Positions 1-9,889 of a stretch of DNA of 27,999 nucleotides are shown here, piece after piece. The position numbers and the translations under genes are program-made. Each line of letters starts with the position of its first letter. Position 1 is the first letter of the stretch. The notes under the pieces were generated by a model. That model saw only the letters and a list, made by a program, of their open reading frames with translations, searched no databases and had not been told where the DNA came from. The stretch comes from Pezicula radicicola (lineage: Eukaryota > Ascomycota > Leotiomycetes > Helotiales > Dermateaceae), in the NCBI GenBank assembly GCA_003008705.1, contig PDUO01000113.1:23435-51433 (forward strand), read 5' to 3'.

Positions 1-2560
1 TAAATTTAGATATATTAGTCTCTACCCTTATAGGTTTTTTTAGATTAAAGTATATAAGTATAAGAGCTTTAATAAAAGTATCCTTAAATACTTTAAATAC
101 TATATCTTCTTTAGAATCTTAATTAAAAGGTTCTTACTTTTTTCCCTTTTAGTTATCTTTTAGTATACTAGTAAGTAGTTAAACTATTACTAAATAATAA
201 TTAATAAATTACTAGTAGAAATTTATAAATCCTAAGAAAATTTAAAGTTCTTTAAATAATATAAGAGTAAACTATTATTAAATAACTTCTATATAACTAG
301 AATCTATAGTTATACTCTTTATACTAATAATATAATCTAAAAATTTAATATACTTAGTACTAAAAGTATACTTAGAAAGTTTTATAAATAAGTTATTCTT
401 CTTAAGTTTTTTAAGAACTTATTTTATATAAAGTTTATACTCTTACTTATTATTAGAGAATATTAAGATATTATCTAAATATTTATAAAGTCTACTAAGG
501 TCTTATTTATATATAATTAAAATATAATAAAGGTATTAGATAAGTTAAATAGTATTATTAAATATTTAAAATAATTATACCTAGTATAAAAGATTATCTT
601 TTATTTATACCTAGGTTATATTCTAACTCTATAGTATATATTCCTTAGATCTAGTTTTATAAAGATCCTTATATTCTAGAGTCTATCTAGTATCTTACTA
701 ATAAGTAATAGAGAGTATTAATTCTTTATTATAATCTTATTAAAACCTTAGTAGTTTATATAAAGTTATAACCCTTTATTTTTCTTAGGTATAAAGAGTA
801 TAAATACTCCTACTAGACTAATACTTTACTAGATCTAACTATACTTTTTACTAGTTTCTAAATATTCTTATAGTACCTAGAGTTTTATTTCTAATATATT
901 ATATAATAGTCTATATAGAGGATCTTTTATAGTAACTATAGGGTAAGTTCTATCTAGTAATATTAGTAGGGTATTAGTACTCTTTTTATTAAATATATCC
1001 TTATAGTTAGTATAATACTAGGGTAGTACTAGTTCTTCTTCCTTAGTTTCCTTACTAAAGATATAGAAAGTAGTTAATTTTTAAGTTATTTTAATAAATT
1101 TCTATAGTATTACTATATCTATTTCTCTTATAATAATTAGATATCTCTAGGTTTAGTTCTTCTAGTCTATTACTAGGTTTTTACTAACTAATTACTTATA
1201 TCTAAGAATAATATTAATATTACTAGTATTAATTATATAAAATTTAATTTAATTTTAATTAGTATAACTAAGGGAATTAATAATATAAGTATTTAATAAG
1301 GTTTTATTCTTAGTTTATTATTTAGTTCTATCTAGTAATTCTATTAGTTTTAATAACTCTAAAGTCTTAGTTAGATTCTATTCCTTTATCTTTAAGGTTA
1401 ATATAAGGTTATAGTTAGATCCTAAGTCTAGTAATATATTAGTAGTTTATTATCCTTTTATTATTTAGAATCTAATTATAATATCTATCTTTATTTATTT
1501 ACTTTCTAGTAGAATATATACTTTAGTAATATTTATTTAAGGTTTCTTTTCTTTATATTTTTTTTTTAAATCTTCTAATAGATTAAGATAATTATAAAAC
1601 TAATATCCCTTTTTTCTATAGTTATAGTATTTATTTAATAACTTTTACTTTTACTTAGAATTATCCTTTCTAGTATTTTTCTAGTAATTCTTTTTTAAAT
1701 CTCTAATTATATCCTAAGCTTTTAGTTTCCTCTAAGTATTATTTTTATTTTTATATTACTTAGTATCCTTATTTATCCTTTTTATATAATCTTATAGTTA
1801 GATAGTCTTATATAGAGAAATAATAGTAATAAATATATCTTTTATTTTTATATTAAATACTATTCTATTTTTAATTAACTTATTATATACTTTTAGTTAA
1901 AGTTTATTAAAGAGGTTATCCTAGAGAGTCTCTAGTATTTTACTTTTAAGGTCCTCCTCTAATTCTTCTAGATATCTAATAAACTTATTAATCTTTTATC
2001 TAGAGTATTATTTAACTTTCTTATATTCTTTTAATTAAACTATATACTAAGTATCTAGTTATAATTATAGTTATTTTAAGAAGTTATTAAATTCTTCCTA
2101 TATTATAATAGAGAGTTTATCTAGATAATTCTTTTTATCTCTTAACTAGTAGTTTACTAGTTCTTTATAGAGATATATTATAATCTAGATAATCTTCTCT
2201 TTATCTATACTAAATTATCTAGGGTAATTATTAAAGACTTTATTATAAAATTATATAAATATAATAAATTCCTATTAAGTAAGTCCTTTATATTAGTCTA
2301 GTTCTATACCTTTTAGGATTAGAGTATAAATAAATATAGGAGTTATATCTAGACTAGGTTACTAGTATAATTCTATTAAATCTTTAGTATCTTATAAGAA
2401 TCTATTTTACTTCTAATAATAATAGTCTAAGGCTTCCTTAGGATAGTAGATTAAATTATTACTATATTATTATTAGTATTATTCTACTAATTTATCAAGG
2501 GCTTGGTTTTCTACCTCTAGTTTAATAATAGTAACTTAAATACTTTTAAGATAGAGACTA
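1..2560 (-). mobile_element. Ty3/gypsy retrotransposon relic, partial (gag-protease-RT), RIP-inactivated
   Basis: Read on the minus strand, ghost domains appear in the order expected for a Ty3/gypsy polyprotein. At 1632-1585 is a zinc knuckle with exact CX2CX4HX4C spacing; each Cys and the His now read Tyr, and a Gly reads Arg. At 1437-1420 is an aspartic protease site reading ILLDLG where LLDSG is usual. At 840-721 are the reverse transcriptase blocks SPxGxPILFVPKK (as SLVGVFILFIPKK) and GLRLCVDYRGLNKITIKN (with stops at former Arg codons). At 481-458 is the catalytic box, reading YLDNILIF instead of YLDDILIF. Knuckle, protease and first RT blocks are in one frame over about 900 bp; the YLDD box has shifted frame. 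Gag should occupy roughly 1640-2560. RNase H and integrase would lie beyond the left edge. Almost every difference is a C-to-T or G-to-A transition. No LTR was identified. Confidence 0.85.
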
Positions 2561-5530
2561 GATTAGTTAAGAACTAGTATATTACTAGGTATAAGGTTAT
2601 TAATATAATTATTTTTATATTCTTAGAATTAGTCTCCCCTTACTAGTACTCTTCTAGCTCCTTTTAGTAGTATTATAGGTATAGTAATTTAAGTTTAGTA
2701 GAGGTAAAGTAATTAGAATATTAGACTTTAGGTTCTCTTAAATAAACTAAGGGTAAATTACTATATATAAATTAATATTTAAAGATAATAAAGTATATAT
2801 TAGATAATTAGATAAACTAATTATTAAGGAAGAAAGAGGTAAAAGATAAACTCTTCTTATATATATATAGAATTACCTCATTAGTAGTCTATTAGTATAT
2901 AGTTAGTTATATATTAGAAACTATAATAGATAATATTTCTAAATAACCTCTTATTAGATATTCCTTCCTTAGGTATTTATAATACTCTATATCTAATAAT
3001 ATTATATATTCTTATAAGGTTATATAAGTAATCCTTATAAATACCTTTAACTTTTATTTATATTACTAGCTTTAAATCTTATTTAATATAATTCTAAGAT
3101 ATATTAATTTAAAGAAGATTTATTATATATTATTACTCTAGTAGAGGTTAGCTTATAATAAGAAACTTAATATAAAGAGTATTTAAACTAAATAATCTTA
3201 ATATAACTATAAGATTATAAATACTTTATAGAAGTTTCTTTCTTATTATTTTATTATATTTATTAATAGTATTAATAATAATACTAATAGACCTTACTTA
3301 CTTATTACTAGTAATAATAATAAAGATCCTCTAGAGTATATTAAAATTCTAGTTAAACTATAAGTCTTAGAGATTATATATAGTTTTAATATACTTAATT
3401 AAGAATTAATAATAAATAAGAAGTTAACTAATAAGACTTTTAAGAATTACTTTTCTATCTCTTTATATTTTAATCTTCTTATTATAAAAGAAATAGTATA
3501 AAGTTATATATAAGCTTAGAGAAGATTTATCTATATATAGATATTTTAAAATATATATTAATAGAATTATTTTTCTACTCCTAGAGTATCTAACTATTTA
3601 TAAGAGGTAATTTTATATTTATAAACTTTAGTTAATATACTATAGGTTTAATAGAATCTATTAGTAAGTACCCTCTATATAACTAGAAAGTAAAGACTTA
3701 TACTCTATTATATTTAATATATTTTAGGTTAGAAGTATAGTATACTTCCTCTCTATATTATTAAAGGCTTATATCTTTATTTAACTACTTTATATTATAA
3801 TTAGAATTTAATAATTATATATAGTAGATAGAAGAAGTTATTATTATCTAACTTAGAGATATAGTCTTTAAGTTAGTATTTTCTCTATTCCTTTTAAATA
3901 TACCTTATTCTCTCCTTTACTATATCTTAGATATAATAATCTAAATCTCTTCTAAGATCTATTTATATCCTTTATTATCTTTATTTAAAAATCAATATAT
4001 AAATATATAGTTTATATTAATTATTTAGGTTAGTTTAATAATAGTAATTAAAGAGGAGAAAGGTTCTATAATCTAGAAATAATAATAGAAAATAATAAGC
4101 TATAAATCCTTAAAAGTAGATCTATTACTAAACTAACCCTCTTATTTAACTTTAGATAACTTATCTCTATTATACCTTTAGCTTCCTAAAATATAAAAAT
4201 CTAGAAATAATAATCTTATTATTTATAAAGCTTTATAAAGAGCTTATAAATAAATTTAAGTTTATTATTATTAATATAGAGTATCTATATATTCTAGTCT
4301 ATAGTATTAAATTCTAAAATAGAAATAATCTTTTTAATAACCTTAGTAATTCTAGTCTTATTACTACTATAATATAGTATCTAAGAAAGATTATAATATT
4401 TATAAATATATAAATATTAAATATTAAAAAAAATATATAAATATTAAATAATTTAGAGTTTATATTTATAGTAGTATATTAAAAGACTTATAAATATATT
4501 AACTAATAGTTTTTTTAGAAGTTAATAAATTCTATTAATTATTAGATATAATTATATCTTTTATAATAATCTCTTTTACTTATTAGTTTCTAAAGATATA
4601 GTATATAACTTATAATATAACTTATAATATAATTTACTACTAAGAGAATATACTATAAATATAAGACTTCTCTTTTATTATATAATACTTTAATATATAA
4701 ATAAAAATAATAATAAATAAACTTATATAATTTAACTTATAAACTTTTAATATATATAGTAGATTTCTAATATATATTATTATATTACTTTAGTTTATAA
4801 CTTTATTAAAAAAGTAAGAGACCTTAGAATTATAACCTTATATAAGAATCTATAAGTTTATATAATCTATTAGTAAGAGATCTAATAATTAATAAACCTT
4901 ATCTAGTTTAAACTTTTATATAAGCTTTAATATTATTTTATATTTTTATAAGAATAATTTTTTAATTCCTTAGTATAAACTTCTAGATATCTCCTTTACC
5001 TCTTATAATACTAATAATAAAACCTTCTTATAGGTCTAAGTCTTTTAAAAGTAACTTTATAATTTATAAATAAAGATAATACTATAAAGTTAATTAAATA
5101 ATAATAATTATTAAAGTTTTTTAAAAGATTAATATACTTTATAATAGTATCTAATAAATTATAAAGAATAAAAAACCTTATATTACTAATTCTAGTTTTT
5201 AATTTAAATAATTTATTATTCTAATAATATATCCTTATTAACTTATAATTTATAAGATTTTAAAGAAAGTTCTCTAATATATTATAATACTTTTACTAGT
5301 AGATAACTAGTAATATATAATAGTTATATAAAGATATTATATAAGTACTATTTCTCTCTAAATATACTTTAACTTAGTAAAGATATATAAGGTTTAATTA
5401 AGAGTTAAGGATAATAATTATAAGTTTCTTAAATACTAAGATAGAAAGTAAGATAGAGATAGAATTTATCTTCTAATAAGTATAGAGTATAGAGGTACCT
5501 TATCTCCTCTATAGTATATAACCTTATATT
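1..5530. repeat. AT-rich, RIP-degraded repeat block (left)
   Basis: The sequence is made almost entirely of A, T and short TA-rich words. On reading through it I find only a handful of CA or TG dinucleotides (for example near 2496, 2505, 2878 and 3991) and no CG. This is the expected end state of repeat-induced point mutation, which changes C to T, mostly in CpA context, in duplicated fungal DNA. No long ORF exists in any frame. The part up to about 2560 can be assigned to a Ty3/gypsy element (separate entry). From about 2560 to 5530 I recognise no protein motif, LTR or boundary. The block ends abruptly near 5530, where ordinary composition resumes. Confidence 0.9.
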
Positions 5531-5833
5531 TAACTTTTTAAGACTTGAATCAATGTATTTACTATATTATAATTCATAGAAACGCGTAAGGCTGGATCTT
5601 TCGCCTTACGTAAGTCTGTATAGCGGCCTTAAGGCTGCCGGAACGGACGTTAAATTGAATAAACTAGGGGCCGCAAATAGGAAATTTCCGGGGAGTAAAA
5701 GCATAACTTTCTTCTTTTAGGTCGGTTTGTCTTTATGGGGGTACCCCCCAAACCCCCAGGCCTCACTGCGTTCGAAGGTGTGACGGTTCTGACGGATTGT
5801 CACATGAACCTGCTATTCGAATCTGCTATTAAA
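5531..5833. other. Normal-composition segment with strong palindromes, no gene
   Basis: Composition changes sharply from the AT-rich block to DNA rich in CG and CA. It contains a perfect 8-bp stem (CGTAAGGC at 5585-5592, GCCTTACG at 5603-5610) with a 10-bp loop. A short GGCCTTAAGGC palindrome lies near 5625, and a perfect 12-bp palindrome GGGGGTACCCCC at 5737-5748. These lie just downstream of the helicase tail on the minus strand, which is where a Helitron 3' hairpin would be expected, but I could not find a convincing CTRR terminus. Confidence 0.5.
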
Positions 5834-6040
5834 TTATAATAATTGATTGGTTCTAAATAGATGGTCTAAGTCCCGGTCTTGGGATACAGCTGTATATGAT
5901 TTTTTAAAGTGATCAAAGTCAAAAGGACCCTCAAATAACAAACCGTATAATGACTTCACTCGTGATACAGCTACATACGACAGCCCAAGGCAATGCTCTG
6001 TCCGACTTAAATCTAGAACCACCTTAGGCAAGGTTAGCGC
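5834..6040 (-). pseudogene. PIF1-like helicase C-terminal fragment
   Basis: The minus-strand frame reads LTLPKVVLDL, then GLSYVAVSRVKSLYGLLFEGPFDF, which is the C-terminal signature of PIF1-family (SF1B) helicases: the TxxK(V/A)VxDL strand, then YVAxSRV, the last helicase motif. Such tails occur in fungal genomic PIF1-like genes and in Helitron RepHel proteins. The frame opens at a TTG codon, not an ATG, and a TAG lies at 6041-6043 just upstream. Nothing resembling the preceding helicase motifs is found at higher coordinates, so this is only the last 65-70 codons of a longer protein. The frame ends with TAA at 5834-5836. Family assignment is confident; Helitron origin is possible but unproven. 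Confidence 0.7.
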
Positions 6041-6456
6041 CTAAAACGCGCTTGAAAACACAACAGGGGTGAGAAGCACGTGAGGAAGGAAAAATAAAAC
6101 ACGTGATTGTTTTTCCACACATGGTTCGGATTTAAAAAAAAGCTACGCTTTTAATCAATCAATCAACTCATCAAAAATAAATATACGAACTATAGCTAGG
6201 CTAATCTAACGAGCATGTGTGTTAGATGTCTAGCTCCTGTTTATTTCTTTTTAACTTGGTTGAGAATTGCAAAAGATAAAAAAATTTTAGCCTACGGACA
6301 GGGGAATGACGCCACTTTGTAAACTTAATCATCACATGATGTTGTAGAGTACCCCTCAATTCTAAGAATAGATTTAGTGTGGGCAGCCCCGTTCAGTATA
6401 GTGTTCAGGATGAGAAGCCGAACCTGGCCTTTCTCAACGTCAGCAGCGTCTGGGAG
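6041..6456. other. Intergenic, nothing recognised
   Basis: Mixed-composition DNA between the helicase fragment and the minisatellite. It has A-rich runs (near 6134 and 6280) and TCAATCAATCAA near 6156. I see no coding frame with recognisable content, RNA gene or terminal repeat. Confidence 0.4.
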
Positions 6457-6705
6457 CCGAATTTTGCCGCTCCCTGGCACTGTCGAGTGAGGGACGCCGG
6501 CGCAACGAGGACGCTGGCGTTAAGGATGGAGCAGAAATTCGGCTCCCTGGCGCTGGTGCATGAGGGACGCCGGCGCAACGACGACGCTGGCGTTGAGAAT
6601 AGAGCAAAATCCAGCTCCCTGGCGCTAGCGCATGAGGGACGCCGGCGTAACGAGGATGCTGGCGTTGAGAATTGAATGGATTCAGCTTCCTAGTGCATTG
6701 CAACT
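6457..6705. repeat. 72-73 bp GC-rich tandem repeat (minisatellite), about 3.3 copies
   Basis: The phrase CTCCCTGGCRCT recurs at 6470, 6543 and 6615, with a decayed form (CTTCCTAGTGC) at 6687, giving a period of 72-73 bp. Each unit carries GAGGGACGCCGGCGYAACGA followed by GACGCTGGCGTT. Copies differ mainly by transitions. Because 72 is divisible by 3, a frame stays open on both strands (98 and 87 codons). Those frames have no recognisable domain, and one spacing is 73 bp, so I treat this as a non-coding minisatellite. It is much more GC-rich than its surroundings. Confidence 0.85.
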
Positions 6706-6896
6706 GGAAACGCTGGCGCGTCTTGCATCATTTTCGGGTAACCGATTATTAGGCTACAGCAGTCTTTAATTATCCGACCAGGTACAAGACTTGGATTGTC
6801 ACTTAATGAACGTTGGCACTAAACGGGGATTTACACCAGAGAGTCGGTATTAAAAAGCATAGGTACTGATTGTAGATAGCTATTAAATTGACTTAT

Positions 6897-6992
6897 AGTA
6901 CCGTAAGTTATACAGTACTATAGGATCTACAGTGCCGTTAGTTCTACCGTGCCGTTAGTTGTACGTTACCGTAGGATCCACAGTGCCGTAGA
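6897..6992. repeat. Short degenerate tandem repeat
   Basis: The words AGGATCYACAGTGCCGT (6922-6938 and 6973-6989, period 51 bp) and TGCCGTTAGTT (twice within this span) recur with variants such as TACCGTAAGTT. The copies are few and diverged. No function is evident. Confidence 0.6.
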
Positions 6993-7012
6993 GCTGAGAT
7001 GGAACAGTGGTA

Positions 7013-7119
7013 TATGGCTTGACGACGGGAGTGGCTAGAGCATAGCTTGGCTGCAACATAGGGCAGTGGTCACCCGCGTTCAGCACCCACCATGTTAGTA
7101 GGAATACGTGAAGAAATGA
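7013..7119. repeat. Dispersed repeat, copy A (partner at 17176-17283)
   Basis: About 105 bp here (ATGGCTTGACGAC ... GTTAGTAGGAATAC ... AAGAAATG) match 17176-17283 in the same orientation, with scattered mostly transition differences and small indels. Homology stops sharply after AAGAAATG. In the second copy this point is about 8 bp outside the left flanking duplication of the large transposon. The repeat does not contain that transposon's terminal sequence. Confidence 0.8.
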
Positions 7120-7756
7120 ACCTAATTTTTGTTTCAAGAGTGGCTTGTACATTACAAGGCCTAGCAGGAGGAGCTCAGGAAGCTTCGATTTCTTCTCGGA
7201 GAGCCTCCTATAACAGGTTATTATACGTACAATGATTAAGCAAGTACGATTACATACTAGTCCATGCCACGTACTGGTCTATACTTTTCCTACTATACAA
7301 CTTTATGATAAACAATAGTTTCACAGCTTGCTAGAGCTTCTTTGATTGATGAGCGATTTTAGGTAATTTTTCTTAGTCTGGAAGACAGTGTAATAGTACG
7401 AGTTCTGGACTGGTACAAATTAGCTAATAGAATGAATCCTAGATCATTTCTGCTTCATCCAAGTCTTCTATATAGAATTGAGTATACTAAATTGGAACCC
7501 TGATAATTATAATTGAATAATAATAGCCACCGTAGTCAGCGTTCTCCTAGTTACAAAGTTTACCTATTTACTAAAGCGATATCCTGCGACGCTTACAGGC
7601 TAAGCCGCTTGTACACTCTTCATATATTTCAGTACATTCTGTCCGCAGATACTGAATTAGATTCGTCCGGTTTTACAACGTCGCTGGGAAAAGTTCAAGT
7701 GGGTCTACCTAATACATTGAGAGATCAACCCTACCGAATTTTGATGGAGGTATTAA
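7120..7756. other. Intergenic, nothing firmly recognised
   Basis: Apart from a frame of about 109 codons at 7513-7842, which opens without an ATG and has no recognised domain, I see no gene. That frame may belong to the decayed gene that follows, because its C-terminal part overlaps the 5' side of that relic in another frame. Confidence 0.35.
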
Positions 7757-8211
7757 ATCGTCTCGACTTTTCAAGAAGTTCTCGATGCTTGGAACAATAT
7801 TTTCTATGTGAGATCTCATCTTATTTATCGTCTGGTTCTTGACCATCTGGCGTACCACTTTATCTAGCATCTTGCAAAGCTTGGATATTACTGCGAAGGC
7901 TATTAAAAAGATGTACGAAATGAGAGCCTTGAGAAGAAGTTAGAATCAGATAGAAATTTCGAAAGGGAGATGGAGAAACACAGTGAGTTATCCTCAAACA
8001 CCTCTGTCTTATGGTTCAGTGTTATGGTATTTTGATTTAATTCGTGTTTATAGAACTTCGACATCCAGAAATATATTCAGCCATCGAGACAGGTGCAATA
8101 GAGAGGTTTAGAACAGGTCAAATGACAGAAGAAGATGTACCACAAATTGTTGCATTAGGAAAGTACAGCGTTAAGTTTCCTGATGGTAGTAGTAAGCAAC
8201 TTCTAGGTTGA
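7757..8211 (+). pseudogene. Decayed spliced protein gene, family unknown
   Basis: Frame 2 reads as plausible protein from VLDAWNNIFYVRSHLIYRLV onward, with stops at 7865-7867 (TAG) and 7904-7906 (TAA). It continues through ESLEKKLESDRNFEREMEKH to a textbook intron at 7983-8053 (GTGAGT ... TATAG, 71 bp). Across that intron the frame is kept, giving KLRHPEIYSAIETGAIERFR, then GQMTEEDVPQIVALGKYSVK, then FPDGSSKQLLG and TGA at 8209. The two stops sit where Gln (CAA/CAG) would fit, which suggests C-to-T decay. The retained splice sites and coherent residues on both sides argue for a former gene. I do not recognise the family. The 5' end is not defined; a stop lies at 7754. Confidence 0.5.
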
Positions 8212-8862
8212 GATCTAGAGAGAATATGAGACTGTATTTGCACCGAGGAAATCGTTCCCCACTCGTTCAAGCTTCTCCTAAGTTGCAGCATGCTTCAAGA
8301 CATTCTACAGCCGTATCTGAACAAATCTTTAACAAGTATTGAATCTTAACAAAGCTCTATAACGCAACCTCGATTGCAACGCTTGCATCTTCCCTGCACA
8401 GCTGCACAATTCGGTCCATAGTCTCGACATTTACCTCGCACTGTCGTATCGTTTTTCAATTGTCGTTTGTAAACTTCACAGGTATTCGGCGTAAGGCATT
8501 GGTGGTAGGCGGAGTATACGATGATAATAATTGTATCGGTGATAGCCAGTCAGTTCCTCTCACACCATATTGCGTCGTGTTACAAGCCACGAGTCAAGCT
8601 CTCCCCTCTACGCTTAAACAGATCTGCGAGTCTCTCATCGCATCAATCGTACCCAGGATGCCATGCTCTTGTTACTCCTCTGCTCATTGCCTGTGGGATG
8701 TCAAGCACAAGGACCCTACACCTTCCCCTCACGAATTGTGCCCTCTGGTCGACCGCGGAAGAGGGGAGCGAGTCTGACTTCGGTCTGAATTTGATCAATT
8801 TGATCTGCATTTAATCAAGCTGCCATTAGCATGCCATCAGCCCATCTTGTACTGAGGTCTAC
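8212..8862. other. Intergenic, nothing firmly recognised
   Basis: Ordinary composition. Two overlapping short frames (8460-8777 and 8521-8814) have low-information content and no recognisable domain, and they overlap in different frames. I see no RNA gene or repeat. Confidence 0.4.
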
Positions 8863-9186
8863 TTACTCAGAGAGCGTATGCCGTTGTTTATTGCAAGGGC
8901 TCCACCGACTGCCCTTTTTTCCAATCGGTTGTAAAGATGACTTTGAGACTCTTTGAGGCGTAGACCTCTTTTGCTTAGGATCCGTAATGCTCCGCTATCG
9001 AGGTTTTGGTTTGCGCTTCTGATATCCGTTTACAGCCTTTTTGACATCAACAGGAGTGGAATGCTTGAGCCATGGTGCAACTCCAAAGTTGGCTTTTACA
9101 TCAATCCGTGTCGACGCCATTACTACTTGAAGATGCGTTACTGTAGCAGCCAGTCTCTGACCTATATCGAGAGAACATAAGAACAA
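8863..9186 (-). pseudogene. Possible relic encoding a basic, Lys/Arg-rich protein
   Basis: A minus-strand frame reads MASTRIDVKANFGVAPWLKH and then PVDVKKAVNGYQKRKPKPR, meets a TAG at 8995-8997, and continues in the same frame through a Lys/Arg/Ser-rich stretch to TAA at 8863-8865. The composition resembles a DNA-binding linker, but I recognise no family and there is no clear start. It may be chance. It is recorded because the residue content after the stop looks like a continuation of the same protein. Confidence 0.25.
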
Positions 9187-9854
9187 GTCTTAGGAAAATG
9201 TGAAACAGTACACGACTTTCGACTCGATGGTTTTCAGTATAAGGTATCCATGGATGGGGATCTCCTCGCTCTCCTGCATGCTGTCAGACGAGTTGGCTGC
9301 AATCGCTTGACATGAGATCTCGAGGTCTAGGCTATAGGTTTAGTTCACAGGGATGAAAACAGGCATAAAAGCAAGTGCTCTATTATATCCTTTAACTAGG
9401 ATCCTAATCTCACCTATGCAATTGAATCTCCCTTTAATCTATATGTTCTAGAGGATAGTGGAAACGAAATGTCCATGTAATATATGAGAGCATAAAAACA
9501 AAAGAAGAAAAAGAAAAAAAGAAAGTCGGCTACGTAGCTGTACGCTTTTCGTAATCGATCGATAATTCGTGGTAGAGACAAGGGCCGCGATTGCTCACAC
9601 TGGCGAGGTATAACTGTTGGCGAGAAATCAAGTTGGAAGTTTATTCGCCTACGTGCACTGACTAGGCGCCTGAAGTTCGTGCTTTAGTCTCGAGCCCTGC
9701 AAGACCTCCGCAAATATTAACGTATCCGATGTGTCGAGCACAAATACACAGAGGATAGTTTTTGATACGTCATTTGAAGACTTTGCAATGGCGTGAATGA
9801 TTCGAAGTATCTATCTTTTCTTAAATAAAGTTTCTTTTAAAATATAGCTTTGTT
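9187..9854. other. Intergenic 3' flank of the phosphatase gene
   Basis: No gene is recognised. It contains a purine-rich tract (about 9497-9525, runs of A with G) and a GCTACGTAGC palindrome near 9528. Polyadenylation for the minus-strand phosphatase gene should lie here, but no single site stands out. Confidence 0.4.
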
Positions 9855-9889
9855 CTCAGCACTCAGCACTCAGCACTCAGCACTCAGCC
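9855..9889. repeat. Microsatellite CTCAGCA x4, plus one imperfect unit, across a stop codon
   Basis: Four exact heptamers (855-861, 862-868, 869-875, 876-882 of the 9 kb line) are followed by CTCAGCC at 9883-9889. The phosphatase stop codon (TGA on the minus strand, 9877-9879) lies inside the repeat, so the last codons (..WAEC) are partly microsatellite. Unit number changes would alter the C-terminus or 3' UTR. Confidence 0.9.

Noticed and set aside
6379..6675. 98-codon ORF with 24-residue repeats
   Set aside because: The frame is a by-product of the 72-bp minisatellite; one unit spacing is 73 bp and the opposite strand is equally open.
8460..8814. Two overlapping plus-strand ORFs of about 100 codons
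   Set aside because: They lie in different frames of the same DNA, without domain content, splice support or clear starts.
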